From assembly GCA_037783415.1 (NCBI GenBank), contig JAZGTN010000017.1:2238501-2302500 (forward strand): a stretch of DNA of 64,000 bases. The letters run 5' to 3'. Origin of the DNA: Leptasterias polaris. Its lineage: Eukaryota; Echinodermata; Asteroidea; Forcipulatida; Asteriidae. Below the pieces are notes generated by a model. It was not told the origin of the DNA. It did not search any database and was given only the letters and a program-made list of their open reading frames with translations. The position numbers and the translations under genes are program-made. Positions 24,975-36,500 of this stretch are shown here, one piece after another. Numbering within the stretch: the first letter of the stretch is position 1; each line of letters opens with the position of its first letter.

Positions 24975-25780
24975 AAAGTTCTATAGAATTCTATAAAAAA
25001 AATTCTATAGAATTTCTATAGGCAATTCTATAGAAATGTTTTATAGAGATTCTTTAGAAAAGTGGGCCACTTTTCTATACGAATTCTATAGAAATCTATA
25101 GAAATCTATAAAGGACCTCTATAGAATCTCTATAAAACATTTTATAGAATGGCCTATAGAATTCTATAGAAGTTTTTTGATAGAATGATATACTGTTTTT
25201 AATAGAATTCTATAGAAATTTAATCTCTTTTCTATAAAACCTGGAATAGGATTCTATAGAAAATTTGATGTTTCTATAAACCATTTAATAGAATTCTATA
25301 GAAATTAGGTCGCTTTTCTATAAAACCTGCAATAGAATTCTATAGAAATTAGGTCGCTTTTCTATAAACCATTTAATAGAATTCTATAGAAATTAGGTCG
25401 CTTTTCTATAAAACCTGCAATAGAATTCTATAGAAATTAGGTCGCTTTTCTATAAACCATTTAATAGAATTCTATAGAAATTTGGTATCTTTTCTATAAA
25501 ACCTGCAATATAATTCTATAGAAATTGGGTCACTTTTCTATAAACCTGCAATAGAATTCTATAGAAATCTGGCTTTTTCTATAAACCATTTTAATAGAAT
25601 TCTATAGAAATTCTATAGAAATTTGGCATCCTTTTTTTATAAAATATGCAATAAAATTCTATAGAGATGTTATTTCTATAAACCATTTGATAGAATTCTA
25701 TAGAAATTGGCTTCTTTTCTATAAAACATTCCATAGAAATCTGGCAAATTTGCTATACACCATTCAATAGACCTCATTAG
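24975..25780. repeat. Left subterminal array of inner element, 44-bp period
   Basis: Units read AATAGAATTCTATAGAAATT plus a 24-base spacer such as AGGTCGCTTTTCTATAAAAC. Unit starts at 25331, 25375 and 25419 give a 44-bp period, with looser units on either side. The core TAGAATTCTA is a perfect palindrome. Confidence 0.9.
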
Positions 25781-25965
25781 AAAATTTGCTTATTAATTAT
25801 ATGTATATATATGAAAGTCTTTTATATTTCAAATGACGATGTTAAGGAAAACAAAATGTAGCTATCTTGTTTACTACCTACTTCTTAATTTATTCTCAGC
25901 GTTGGGTGTACGACATAAAATGACATGGCAATATAAAATGTAATCGTATCATACATAATATCATT

Positions 25966-26442
25966 ATGCAATTAAAAACACTAGCCCCAAACCTCACCGA
26001 CAATGACTATATGTTTCTGGATGAGATTCAAGGGAGACTAATCAAACTGTGGTTTGGTGTGTCTAAATATGCGTCGACCTCCTCTCTTATGTCTGCCATT
26101 GGATGGCAACCAGCCTCATTTTTAGTGAGAGAGTCATTCCAAAACAATACACGTCTTGACCCACTTCATTATGCTCCTGCTCCTGATAGTCTCTCCTGTG
26201 ACCGTACTAGACGTAATTTAGGCATGTGGTATAGCAATGGTCTTCACCATCTACTCTGCAGTACGTCAAATTGTTATAGGCCAAATATGTGCATTTGCAA
26301 ACTATGTAATCAAACAGCATTTGATAAGACCCATCTTCAGCATTGTCAGTGGCTGGCTGTAGGTTGCAACCCTGCCGCAGGTTCACTCATCAATATGACG
26401 AGTATCAATGATATTGTTAAAGCATTATATAGCCTGCAATAA
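25966..26442 (+). pseudogene. Reverse-transcriptase C-terminal remnant of a second LINE
   Basis: A 158-codon frame contains EIQGRLIKLWFGVSKYASTS followed by SLMSAIGWQP, like the post-palm region of non-LTR reverse transcriptases. A closing CICKLCN...THLQHC resembles the C-terminal CCHC motif of such elements. The palm and catalytic residues are absent, so this is a 5'-truncated copy. It runs opposite to the split LINE and to the host gene fragment at 26651-28465. The family is inferred from pattern only. Confidence 0.5.
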
Positions 26443-26650
26443 ATCCAACAGGCACTGCTCAGGTAATATACTTATTCTAAAGGCATTGTTTTAATATGTA
26501 ATAATGTTGTTATGAGTGGCTGCTCAAATTGTTACGCTGTGTATTTAATTTTACACATTATATTCTTAACTGAATAAAACGATCGAACAACAACATATCA
26601 TTACAGTTCAAACATTTGGAAACATCGATAATTTAAGAATTTTAAAGGTA

Positions 26651-28465
26651 GGTTATACGTCTTTGGTAATTTCTCCACAAAGTCTCAACGTCCGTGATGT
26701 CCAAAAGTCGAGCAGGCCTCTTGATCATACGGTGTCCAACACCAAGGGACGTTCTTGGTCCTGCCTCATCATCGTCGTTGGCATCGTTGTTTGCCACCAA
26801 GTTATACGTCTTTGGTAATTTCTCCACAAAGTCTCAACGTCCGTGATGTCCAAAAGTCGAGCAGGCTCTTGATCATACGGTGTCCAACACCAAGGGACGT
26901 GCTTGGTCCTGCCTCATCATCGTCGTTGGCATCGTTGTTTGCCACCAAGTTCTGTCGTTGTTTTTCCAGGTCACGTTGTTTTCCTTGAATGCATGGGGGA
27001 AAAAATAAATAAATAAAAACAGGCCCCTAAAGCAGTTGCAGTTCTTTTTTGCACAAGCATGACAAGAAACATCTCACTTTTTGGGCGCTGCAGTACGACA
27101 CCAGTGCCAGTAGGCCTATAGTACTACTCAGACTTTTTAGATCGTAGGGGCCCAACGCCTGGTCACCTAATTTAGGCAGTAGGGCGGGGTCTACTATTAC
27201 TAATTACGGACAACTCACGGCAACTCGTTCAAAATGCACTAAAAATAAAATCCTAAAACAAAAGGAAAAGTATATTTGATGGTATCTCATACAATCTGAA
27301 TCATCTTCTGGGGGGGGGGGGGGGTTCAGAACCCCCCAAAACAGGGTTTTCTGCTGGATTTTTTGTCGGTGTTTGCATTTGCAGTGAATTTGACCTTTTC
27401 CCATTGAGAACTAATGAATAGCCTAGGTCTATTTTCTTGAGATTTTAGGCTGTTGGTATCGTATCATAAATTAGCCGAGGAAGGGAGGAGCCTTAGGCTA
27501 TCGAAGTACAACGTTGTTAGGCCTACTAATTTCGGTCCAATAATGTCCAAAACTTGGCAATTGTATAGGCCTAGGCTACTCCTAGAACTATGAGGTTCAT
27601 TCCGCTATCGCCTCCATTTAATACCCTCATACTCATACTCAAAATCCTATTCGAAACTTTTTTCCCTTCACGTTTCTGCACCTACAGTTAATTTTCCAAA
27701 CCGGATCTCGCCAAAATTAGGCTCTATGTGTTCCTTATACTCTCATCGAGCTCGGGTTGGGTCCAGAAAATCCACTCCGCAAAACAAAAGTTGCAAAAAG
27801 TGATAAATTCTCACTGTTTTCAGAATCCTCGCCTTCCGTTAACAAAATGGCCGCCGTTGAAATTTTCCTCCTGGTAATGCTGCGCGCTACGCTGGTAACG
27901 ATTATGAACGATTCACGTACACAGAACATTGGTTGTTGTGGACCAGCATTGCGCCTATGATTGTATACGTGAACCGTTGGATTTGTTACCAGCGTAGCAC
28001 GCAGCATTACCAGCTCAAAAATTTCAACGGCGGCCATTTTGTTAACGGAAGGCGAGGATTCTGAAAACGGTGAGAATTTATCACTTTTTGCAACTTTTGT
28101 TTTGCGGAGTGGATTTTCGAATAGGATTTTGTACATGTCACTATGAGGGTAATGGAGACGATAGCGGAATGAACCTCATAGTTTTAGGAGTAGGCCTCGA
28201 TTACTTCTTATCCTTATTAGCCTAATAATACTAGCCTTATTTCGCCGAAAAATTAAACCTTACCGTATGCAAGCAACGTGGCTGGTGCCGACTTTTCGCC
28301 CTTCTTCCAATAAAAATCGAACACTTGGCCGATTTTGTCCTGCAGCTGCCCGTCCTCTTCCCGGTTAAGATCGTGCAGACACTTTTTCATCGGGAGTACA
28401 TCCCTGGAGTCTTCGTCAACCCACTTCACCAGGACGTACCAGCAGTACTCCGGTTGACGCTCTTG
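26651..28465 (-). pseudogene. Two exons of an element-borne gene, frame-damaged
   Basis: A minus-strand exon at 28465-28264 (67 codons plus one base) encodes QERQPEYCWYVLVKWVDEDS, DVLPMKKCLHDL and ATLLAY, and ends at GTAAGG. It splices in frame to an exon starting at 26983 (GKQRDLEKQRQNLVANNDAN). The second exon holds a 149-bp tandem duplication (units about 26652-26800 and 26801-26949). The upstream unit lacks one base, so the frame breaks there. The downstream unit still reads HRMIKRPARLLDITDVETLW. The YVLVKW...VLP start resembles the N-terminus of BEN-domain-type proteins often found with transposons, but I see no BEN domain. No initiator methionine exon was found. Confidence 0.4.
27560..28200. 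mobile_element. Foldback MITE with long inverted repeats
   Basis: The left arm (about 27575-27870: ATGAGGTTCATTCCGCTATC ... TTAACAAAATGGCCGCCGTT) is the reverse complement of about 28005-28190. The right arm has lost ~130 internal bases. A single-arm relative lies at 31330-31610. The element sits in the intron between the two exons of the damaged gene at 26651-28465. Confidence 0.75.
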
Positions 28466-29099
28466 CTATCCATATTATTATTGATCAAACAACTTTGATT
28501 TGAATAACAATAAAATTACAATAATATTATGAAGGCGGGTGTAAAGGTTGAAAGTCAAAACGCAGATCGAAGCAGAACGTATGATGAATGAAACTGCCAA
28601 TGTGGCATGTCGCCCGTTGACCTGGCCGCACGTTGATTGGCTTAGCTTGTTTATTGTGCGTGACGTAGAAATCACAATATAATATTTATACTGATTTGTA
28701 TTGCTAAGAGGAGAAAAAAACAGATTTAAATATATATCATTAAAAAAGAAATTACTGTAAATTTTATATCGTGACACTTTATTTTTATAATCTTTATCTT
28801 GAAGATAAATGTACAGTTTAATTGAAATTAAATATATGTAATATTTTTAAATATGTGAACGAGCTAATGATATCGACCCCAGAGGTTGTTACGCGTACTT
28901 GCTTCGATGTAATGACCGCGTGAGTCCGATGTTGAATGGAAGTGCCTTACATATGTATAGTGACGTCTGGATACTAGGTAATTTGTCCCTATTTGCTCAT
29001 GCATTACTTGTCACCAGACTTTGGAACTTGGATGCGAGCGTAACTTCCGCAGTTGTGCAATATCTACCGTCGTAGGTTTTACAAAAGCACGAATGAGTT
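28466..29099. other. AT-rich interior of the inner element
   Basis: This lies between the upstream exon of the damaged gene and the right-hand array. An N-terminal exon of that gene would be expected here, but none is evident. Confidence 0.35.
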
Positions 29100-29790
29100 T
29101 TGGGATGCAGCTCTAAAACATGCACACTTGGAAACATACTTTTCTATAGACATTTAGGTCAATGGAAAATGTGCTTTATAATTATACAGGGGAACCAAGA
29201 ACCCTGTGTTCGTTTGAGCTTTGGGGATGCTAGTTTTCAAAATTTAATTTTCTGTAGAGATTTAGGTCAATGGAAAAACGTATGCTATTATAGACTTCTA
29301 TAGAGGAAACCTATTTCTATAGACAACCTAAAAGCTGTATAGAGAAGCGGGGACTCCACTTTTGAAAATAAACGTTTTTATAGAAATGTTGATCTATAGA
29401 AAACTTATTCTATAGAATTCTATAAAGGAAACTGATTTATATAGACAAACTTACAAATTCTATAGAGAAGCGGGGACGCCATTTTTAAAAATTAAATTTT
29501 CTATAGAAAATTAGATCTATAGAAAACTTATTCTATAGAATTCTATAGTAAGAAACTGATTTCTATAGACAACCGTAGAAATTCTATAGAGAAGCAGGGA
29601 CGCCATTTTTTTAAATTAAATTTTCTATAGAAATTTAGATCTAGGGCCTATAGAAAACTTATTCTATAGAATTCTATAGAGGAAACCGATTTCTATAGAG
29701 AATCCTTAAAAGTTCTAAAGAAAATTTGGAATGTTATAGAGTTCTATAGAACTCTATAAAGCGTTCTATAGAATTCTATAAAACTTTTTT
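29100..29790. repeat. Right subterminal array of inner element, ~125-bp period
   Basis: Units contain ATTCTATAGAATTCTATA at 29407, 29530 and 29661, with shared spacers (GAGAAGCGGGGACGCCATTT, TTAAATTTTCTATAGAAA). The period (123-131 bp) and spacer differ from the left array (44 bp), while the palindrome core is shared. Confidence 0.85.
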
Positions 29791-29797
29791 GTAAGGG

Positions 29798-30150
29798 CCC
29801 ATTGAACGACTTCTCCATTGTGGGAGTTAGAGTCCATGTTTCGCATCCATACAGAAGCACTGACTCGATGGTTGCCAAGAAGAAAGAGATCTTTACGTTG
29901 CGGCCAATGGTGGAGCTCCACACTTTCTTCATGTCAGCCAGCGCCCTCCATGCCTTTCCTTTCCTGACCTTGATATCCTGGTCGCTAGAGTTGATCCATG
30001 CTCCGAGGTACTTAAAGTCAGGGACTTCATTCAGATCTCTACCATCCAGCGTCTTCAATGGAGTGTGTTCGGGCGTGTTGTAAGTGGAGTACTCAGTTTT
30101 CTTTGCATTGAGCCTGAGTCCTACCTTCTTGCACTCAGCTTCTACATGGT
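29798..30150 (-). pseudogene. LINE reverse transcriptase fragment (5' half of the split copy)
   Basis: The minus strand encodes CKKVGLRLNAKKTEY, VPDFKYLGAWINSS, RKGKAWRALADMKKVW, ATIESVLLYGCETWTL and EKSFNG. L.LN..KTE and F.YLG are standard reverse-transcriptase palm/thumb motifs of non-LTR elements. The frame ends at the inner element and resumes at 24964. The 5' end is lost abruptly into the CCCATATGGG array at about 30151, so only roughly the last 230 codons were ever inserted here. Confidence 0.8.
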
Positions 30151-30560
30151 GCCATATGGGCTAGCCCATGTTTTCCCCATAATTATGATACCCATATGGG
30201 CCACTTCATATTCTGCTCATATGGGATTGCCCACATTTTCCCCATATGATACCCATATGGGCCCTTGCATATTCTGCCCATATGGGAATGCCCATGTTCT
30301 TCCCTTATAATACCCATATGGGACAATGCATATTTTGCCCATATGGGCTAGCCCATCTTTTTCCCATATGATACCCATATGGGCCACTGCATATTTTGCC
30401 CATATGGGCTAGCCCATGTTTTTCCCATATGGGCCCCATATGGGAATATTCCCCATAACCCACACCCATAAGGGCCCCATATGGGTACCATATGGGTTGG
30501 CCCAGGTCCATATGGCCCAGATATTTCCCATATGGGCCCCATATGGGCTTGCTACCTGGG
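30151..30560. repeat. Right subterminal palindrome array of the outer element
   Basis: Repeated CCCATATGGG with the same spacers as the left array (GCATATTCTGCCCATATGGG, GCCCATGTTCTTCCC). It ends with the inverted terminus GGGCTTGCTACCTGGG. Confidence 0.9.
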
Positions 30561-30671
30561 ATACTTTCAGGAGCTTGTCGGCACTTCCGGCACTCCGCAG
30601 CGGCGTAGCCACGTGCCCCCCACAAATTTCCAGTGCCCCCCCCCAGGTGCCCCCCAACGAAAAAAATCACA

Positions 30672-30940
30672 ATAGACCGTATCGAATATGACGTTACCTT
30701 TCAAATGCCCCACAACATGGCGTCTGTGAGCGTGGGTGTGTGCGTGTGCGTGTGCCATAGAAATCAAACCAGGAACGCAGAGTGCATGAACGCGGCCATA
30801 TCATAGGACAGGCCGTATGCGCGTCTAAACGCGTCTTAGCGTTCCTGGTTTGATTTCTATGGCACACGCACACGCACACGCTCACAGACGCCATGTTGTG
30901 GGTATTATTGAAAGGTAACGTCATATTCGATACGGTCTAT
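30672..30940. mobile_element. Foldback element with ~95-bp arms
   Basis: The left arm starts ATAGACCGTATCGAATATGA and the right arm ends with its complement at 30940. The arms also share GGCGTCTGTGAGCGTG, a (GTGTGC)n stretch and CATAGAAATCAAACCAGGAA. The loop is about 75 bp. It lies just outside the outer element's right end and has no coding content. Confidence 0.8.
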
Positions 30941-31089
30941 AGTGCCCACTCAAAAAGAATGAAAACAAAACATTATAAAAACAAATACATCTGCTATTAA
31001 AGTAAAACAAAAAACTTTAATCGTATTCCAAGCAAATTAACTAATTATGCGGTGTGGGGATTGTCGCTATCATCAGGCGATTGCATATG

Positions 31090-31235
31090 ACGTCATCATC
31101 TACACACGCGTCATTTTGAGTGTCAAAACGTGCACAAAAGAATGGTACGCGCGTGTTTACAAGCGCATTGTGCGTAAACATGTGTACCATCCTTTTGTGC
31201 ACGTTTTGACACCCAAAATTACGCGCATGTATGCG
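31090..31235. repeat. Foldback with CRE-like end
   Basis: About 31110-31160 pairs with about 31172-31225: GTGTCAAAACGTGCACAAAA against CCTTTTGTGCACGTTTTGAC. TGACGTCATC lies at the left edge. Its interior resembles the smaller foldback at 16612-16665. Confidence 0.65.
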
Positions 31236-31329
31236 CGCTGCGCGTTGTGCAATGGGTCTATACCAATGTTCTGTACACGAACAGTTATTATTACCAAAGT
31301 AGCGCGCAAAATGCCATTTATAAATTACG

Positions 31330-31610
31330 GCGGCGGCCATATTGCTGCCAGATGGCGAGGATTCTGAAAAAGAGTGAGAATTTTACTTTTTTGTTGAGGA
31401 GTGGATTTTTTGAACCCGGGCCGAGTTCACTGCTGTGAGAACATAGAGCAAGTAGAGCCTAATTTTGGCGAGATCCGTTTTCAAAAGAGAACAGGTGCAT
31501 AAACGTGAAGGACAAAAAGTATCGAATAGGATTTTGTACATGTCACTCTATGAGGTTTGTGGAGACGATAGCGGATCAAACCTCATAGTTCTAGGGCTAG
31601 GATCAGGAGT
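31330..31610 (+). mobile_element. Single-arm copy of the 27560-28200 MITE
   Basis: GGCGAGGATTCTGAAAAAGA, TCGAATAGGATTTTGTACAT and GGAGACGATAGCGG match the right arm of the element at 27560-28200. It also retains the middle segment (TTTTGGCGAGATCCG) found only in the left arm there. Confidence 0.65.
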
Positions 31611-33520
31611 ACATGACCCCCACCATTGACAAACCCATTTTCCCTGCCCTCCCACCCCACTTGGAAGCAATGCCACCGAAAAATTCCTGGCTACGCCGAT
31701 GGCACTCCGTAATTAATTAACGGTTGATTTTGAAAAGAAAACGGCTGCCTAAAATGTGTTAGCCTGTACTTGAGCCGAATCAAAATAATGTTTATTGCGC
31801 AATTGTCCGGAACAATAAAGACTTCTGTAGACCATTAGAAAACCAATAGTCTGTTTGCAACCTGATGTTCCCTAATGAATTGTCTAAACTACTTTCCTGG
31901 ATGGTGACTTAAGAATTCTGTTTGGCCTTTCTTATCCCTCAAAAGGATCTGAAATTAAATGGGACAAAGGGAAACTAAAAGGTGCATTTTTGTTTTATTT
32001 TATTTTAAATGTTTTATTTATTTAATAATTATTTAATATAAATTCCCCCCCCCTTTTTTTTAGGGGGGGGGGGTAATTTTTCAATTCATAAATATTATAC
32101 ATCCAGCAAATTTGGTACGGTAATAATTATTATAATTAAAAAAACCGAATCAGATAAAGAAGAAATGCATTTTATTGGTGCAAGACATAACTAAAATAAT
32201 AAAGTTGTAATGTTTCTTTATATTTCTCTGAATTATTTATACTTTGGGCATGATTTTTTGTTTGTGTGGATGACAATTTTCTGCTCAAGTGTGCTCAGCA
32301 AAAAAAGAACCAAAAAGCAGGATAGTCCTGAACGGTACATTTCACATGGTATTTTGGCGGGTAACCTTATTCTGGTAAGCATTATTTGTTGCGCTTAGCT
32401 TATTTTTGAGCTGAAGCAGCTCTATGAAATTGGGCCCAAGCTACCAAATAACAGTGCATTAATGATTAACAAAATTAATTTAAACTGCAAGTTCTTGTGT
32501 TTTCTACAAGAGATTCAAGAACAAGAAACCTAATATGACCTCCTTTTAAAAGTTTGTTTCGTAGTTTCACTACACATTGAAGAAAAAATCACGTTGGACA
32601 ACAACAACATTGATAATAAGTGGACTGCTCTTAACAATGACCCTTTTTTAAACATAAGTTACCAGAATACAGGATTGTCTGTTTTTTCCCCTCTTTGTTT
32701 TGTTTTTCCTTGGTATTTTACTATGCAAAGGTTGTATTGTTTTGTGTTAACTTGAGTATTGCAAAAAAAAAAAAAAAGATCTTGTGTTTTCAGAGTGCGG
32801 GTTTAGGTCCCGGTAGCGGCACTTAATAAAGGTGCTTCGTCCTTATTTGGAACAGGTCTTATTTGTTGGTCATGTTTATTTCAGACATCATGAATGGATT
32901 TTGCTGTAGTGTTTAAGTTTAACACTACAGCAAAATCCATACTGTTTTAGTGAATGCCCCTCCTTTTAAATAAGAGGGCTAGTGCCTCTAAATTATTAAT
33001 TTGTTTATTTCAGGAACTTTTTATAGAAACTTGACAGCCTTAGGAAGGCTGAAATGAGTTTTATTTGTACAATGTTAAGAGGAGTTTAAAATTGTACACA
33101 TAAAAGTAAACAAAAACCAAAGAAATTTAAGCTTCATTTACCCCAAAAACATCATTATAACGTTTAAAAGTTTCATCAAATTTGGAATAAAACATTAAAA
33201 TATGATTTATGGTATGAAAAATACACCAGATTATTTTGGTACTTGAAAATATTATTAAGGAGCAAACGTTAAATTCCTCGACTTGCAAATCGTTTTGCAT
33301 CGACTCAAAAGTGTCATCAAAAATAATACGCTACGAGATGAGTAATAGAAATAGTGGAATTTAGGTTAAACTGTTGACCAATATCAGTTTTGGAGCCCGA
33401 AACACCAATTGACGTGGTTGACTACCAACAGAATGTCAAGTAAAAATATCACTTTTTTTTTTGCATAGTCAAGCTACATGTACAACCCACTTCACTGTTA
33501 CATGGAGAACTGCGTTTAAA
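31611..33520. other. FMO-A 3' flank; no gene seen, one 20-bp hairpin
   Basis: The stretch contains homopolymers (about 32044-32072), a tRNA-like SINE trace near 32800, and a perfect hairpin at 32894-32940 whose arms begin ATGGATTTTGCTGTAGTGTT. The last ~250 bp resemble the 3' flank of the second FMO gene (33310-33400 versus 47220-47330), so the duplication includes some downstream DNA. Confidence 0.5.
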
Positions 33521-36500
33521 TCACATTGATGGCTCGATGCTTCTCCAATCTTCCATGTTGTTGATCAACTCATAATTAAGTTTTTTGTAGTTCATGGGGT
33601 CCGCAGTCAGGAGAGGAACAACCTCATTTATCAGTTTTTCAACGGCTGGTGGGATATCATCATCTACACCGGCCAACTGGAGTAGCTCCTTGTTGTAGTT
33701 CCACTGCAAAGGACCCATCATGTGGGCGTAGCGGTGGGGCATTTTCAACTCGTTACGGCGATAGTCGTAATCCTTTTGAATGTCAGCGTCCATTTCCATT
33801 TTACTGGGCAGAGTCATTGTGCCTTCCAGGGCGGCCATCGCGAAACGTACCTGGCAACTCAACTGTAGGAATGGGCAGACTAGCCAAGGTATACCAAGGA
33901 AGGATAGAGAAGGGAACCGTGTGTGAATGATGTGTTTATACAGAGGTGTGATCCGGTTTCTGTCAACCACGACTTCGCATTCGGGTTTCAAGAATGGAAA
34001 GTCGTAATGATAACCTGTGCACAACATGAGGACATCTGCCTTCACACTCTGGCCATCTGTGAAGACAATTGTCTCATTCTCAACACGTCTTATACCAGGT
34101 ACCTGTATAAGATTTTCAGGTAGAGGGCACTCAATGGCCGGGTAAAGATGGCTGAGATATATTTTCTCTACACTGGAGTAAAGATCTATAGCGATATCGC
34201 GACCGGAAAATCCAGCACCCAACATCACCAGAGTCTTCCCCTTGAAGTCTTCGGGGTGACGGTAGTCAAGACTATGGAGTAGCCTACCAGTAAAGGAGTC
34301 CACACCGGGAATTTCCGGGAGCCTTGGTGCAGAATAGTGACTATGGACAAATAAGTAAACAGTACAATTGTTACATAGTTCAAATAAAGTTCTGTTATAA
34401 TGGAATAAAAGATAACACACCGTGACAAAGCACTTTAATATAAGAATTACTGCAGAATGTTATTAGAACTGACAGAATGTGAACACTTTTTATGGCTTTA
34501 TAAAGTTCACACAACTCTGAAATGAGGGGCACTGTAAGTACTTGCTGACCTAATTCATTATTTTCATTGTCTTAACCACATCATACACAAAAGTCAGCAA
34601 ACATTCTATGATATGCTAAGCTGGACCATGCCATACATCCAAGAGGTAGTCATAGTAGTGTAAATCAACATGGGTTAGTGATTTGGCCGGAAAATAACTC
34701 TGCCAGCATCTTTTGTGTGTGAACAAAATTGGTACATCAATCGTCAATATACAAACAAATAAGCTCAAATTAAGCCAGGCAATGCCTAGATATAGCACAC
34801 TTAGATTTAACAATTTTGAGAAAGTGTAAAACAAGACCTCTTCATTCATGGAAAATGGCACCTAGTCAGATTCCCTTGTTTTTTTAAAACTTGATTAGAT
34901 TTTCATAAGGAGAGTTTGGTGAAAAAAAGTTTTGAATGTCCTCACCCATTACAGACCATCACAGCATCGAACTGGTTGACTTGAGGTGTGGCGTCTGGGT
35001 TGTCCACACTCTTCACGATGACTTCCCAAGATGTCTTGCTGCCATTGATGATTGGCTTTACCGACTCAACTCGCGTCAGAAGCTATGAATAAAGGAGTAA
35101 TGTCATGTGAGAAACGGAGAATTGAAAAAGCGGGTTAGCTTGTTTGGGGGAGGGCTGTATGAGGAGGAAGAGCTTATGATGGAATAGGGGTAGTAGTCCA
35201 TAAACACCGGTGGTGGAACATTTTTAAAAGGGGGGTGGCAAGGTTGTTACATATCACTTCCCTGTTACAAAAGAAAGCCCCCATTCTATCATTCGTTAAA
35301 AAGGTCTATCATTTGTTAAGAAGAATGATAAACAGGTAATTGGTAGAATGTGAGGTGGGGGAAGCAGAACAGCTTCATTTTCAAGGGGGAGGGTGGGAGG
35401 GGGAGGACATCCCCCAGTTCGCTATCAATGGCCGGATACTCATGATGGTAGCCACACAGTGTGTCTTAAGACTATCCCTGCTCAAAAAATGAGACAGTTT
35501 GAGAAATGGCATCCTCCAAAAAAGAGCTCAATTTCTCGGCCCCGTTTACTTTACTTACTCTGAAATTCTACTACTATGGTCACGGCATACCTCTTAATGA
35601 GGAAGGGAAATGACCAATTCAATTTTGTGATATACTCATTTTCCAAATAGTCCTCAGATAAGTGTTTAGAGAATTGTAATTCTCTAATCGTGTTAAAATG
35701 GTGGAAATTGCCATTGTATTCAATACCCTTCCATAGTGCAAAGTTTGTCAACACCCAAAACATCTGATAACATCATTCTGAGAAAAATGGCCTCTACATT
35801 TTTGTACAGGGATATTTTGGTTCATTCCTGACTTTTAATAATATTCAATCAACACTGCCTTTAATTTGACATTTTGACTGACTAAAAATTCCTCCAGGAA
35901 TGTAATGACCCATTAGTTGTTGAAATCCAATGACGTCATGGTTCAAATTTTGCTCTGAAAATGCCAGTTATGAACAAAACCACCCCCCTACAAAAATGTT
36001 GAGACCCATCTTTCTCAGAATGATGTCACGAGATGTTTTGGATGTTGACAACTGGAAGGGTATAAAATATAATGGCAATTTACACCATTTGACGCAAGGT
36101 AAGAGACTTGTAAATTTGTCCACACTCACATTAAGACTGTATCTATTGGAAAATGAGTACATCACAAAATTGAGTTTGTCATTTCCCTTCCTCTTTAAGG
36201 CTGAGCGCCAAGAAGTGTTAATGCCAATGAATACGTGATGTGCAATTTACATATTTAATGGGAAGGTTTGGTGCTAGCTGTGTAAGCCAAAAATGCTTGG
36301 TAAAAAGTATGCACCCACTTGCAAGCACAACATTCTAAAAATATATGAATTACCTTCAAACTTGTGTGTACATTGAAAGTTGTAGCATAACGTTTAAGAT
36401 AATGGAGGACTTGTGGGTGTTTAAGGAACGAGGTTTTACCGCCCTCAACAAAAGGCAGATCTGGAAACATCATCACCTCCTTGGGTAAGTTTGTCCTGCA

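Larger units (their letters stand above)
24965..29797. mobile_element. Inner TIR element (4833 bp) splitting the LINE
   Basis: The left end CCCTTACAAAAAAGTTCTAT matches the reversed right end CCCTTACAAAAAAGTTTTAT. Removing the element, with one copy of a 2-bp CC duplication (24963-24964 and 29798-29799), restores the LINE frame ...EKSFNG-CYTRMLR.... Both ends carry arrays built on TAGAATTCTATAGAA palindromes. The interior holds a damaged minus-strand gene, a reverse-transcriptase remnant and a foldback element. The 2-bp target duplication is the simplest reading, but runs of C make one base of uncertainty possible. The superfamily is unknown. Confidence 0.75.
23117..30560. mobile_element. Outer TIR element with CCCATATGGG arrays
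   Basis: The left end reads CCCAGGTAGCAAGCCCATGG. The right end, reversed, reads CCCAGGTAGCAAGCCCATAT. Similarity of the two ends extends outward with gaps (CCTGAAGTTA versus CCTGAAAGTAT), so the true border may be up to ~25 bp further out. Inside both ends lie arrays of the self-complementary decamer CCCATATGGG. The interior is occupied by a LINE and a second TIR element. No transposase gene belonging to this element was found, so it appears to be a large non-autonomous or gutted DNA transposon. The superfamily is not assigned. Confidence 0.6.

Noticed and set aside
30305..30691. Overlapping frames of up to 121 codons on both strands
   Set aside because: Same palindrome array as above, plus adjacent non-coding flank.
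33649..34123. Plus-strand frames opposite FMO-A exon 4 (and the equivalents at 47559-48033)
   Set aside because: Antisense shadows of the conserved monooxygenase exon.
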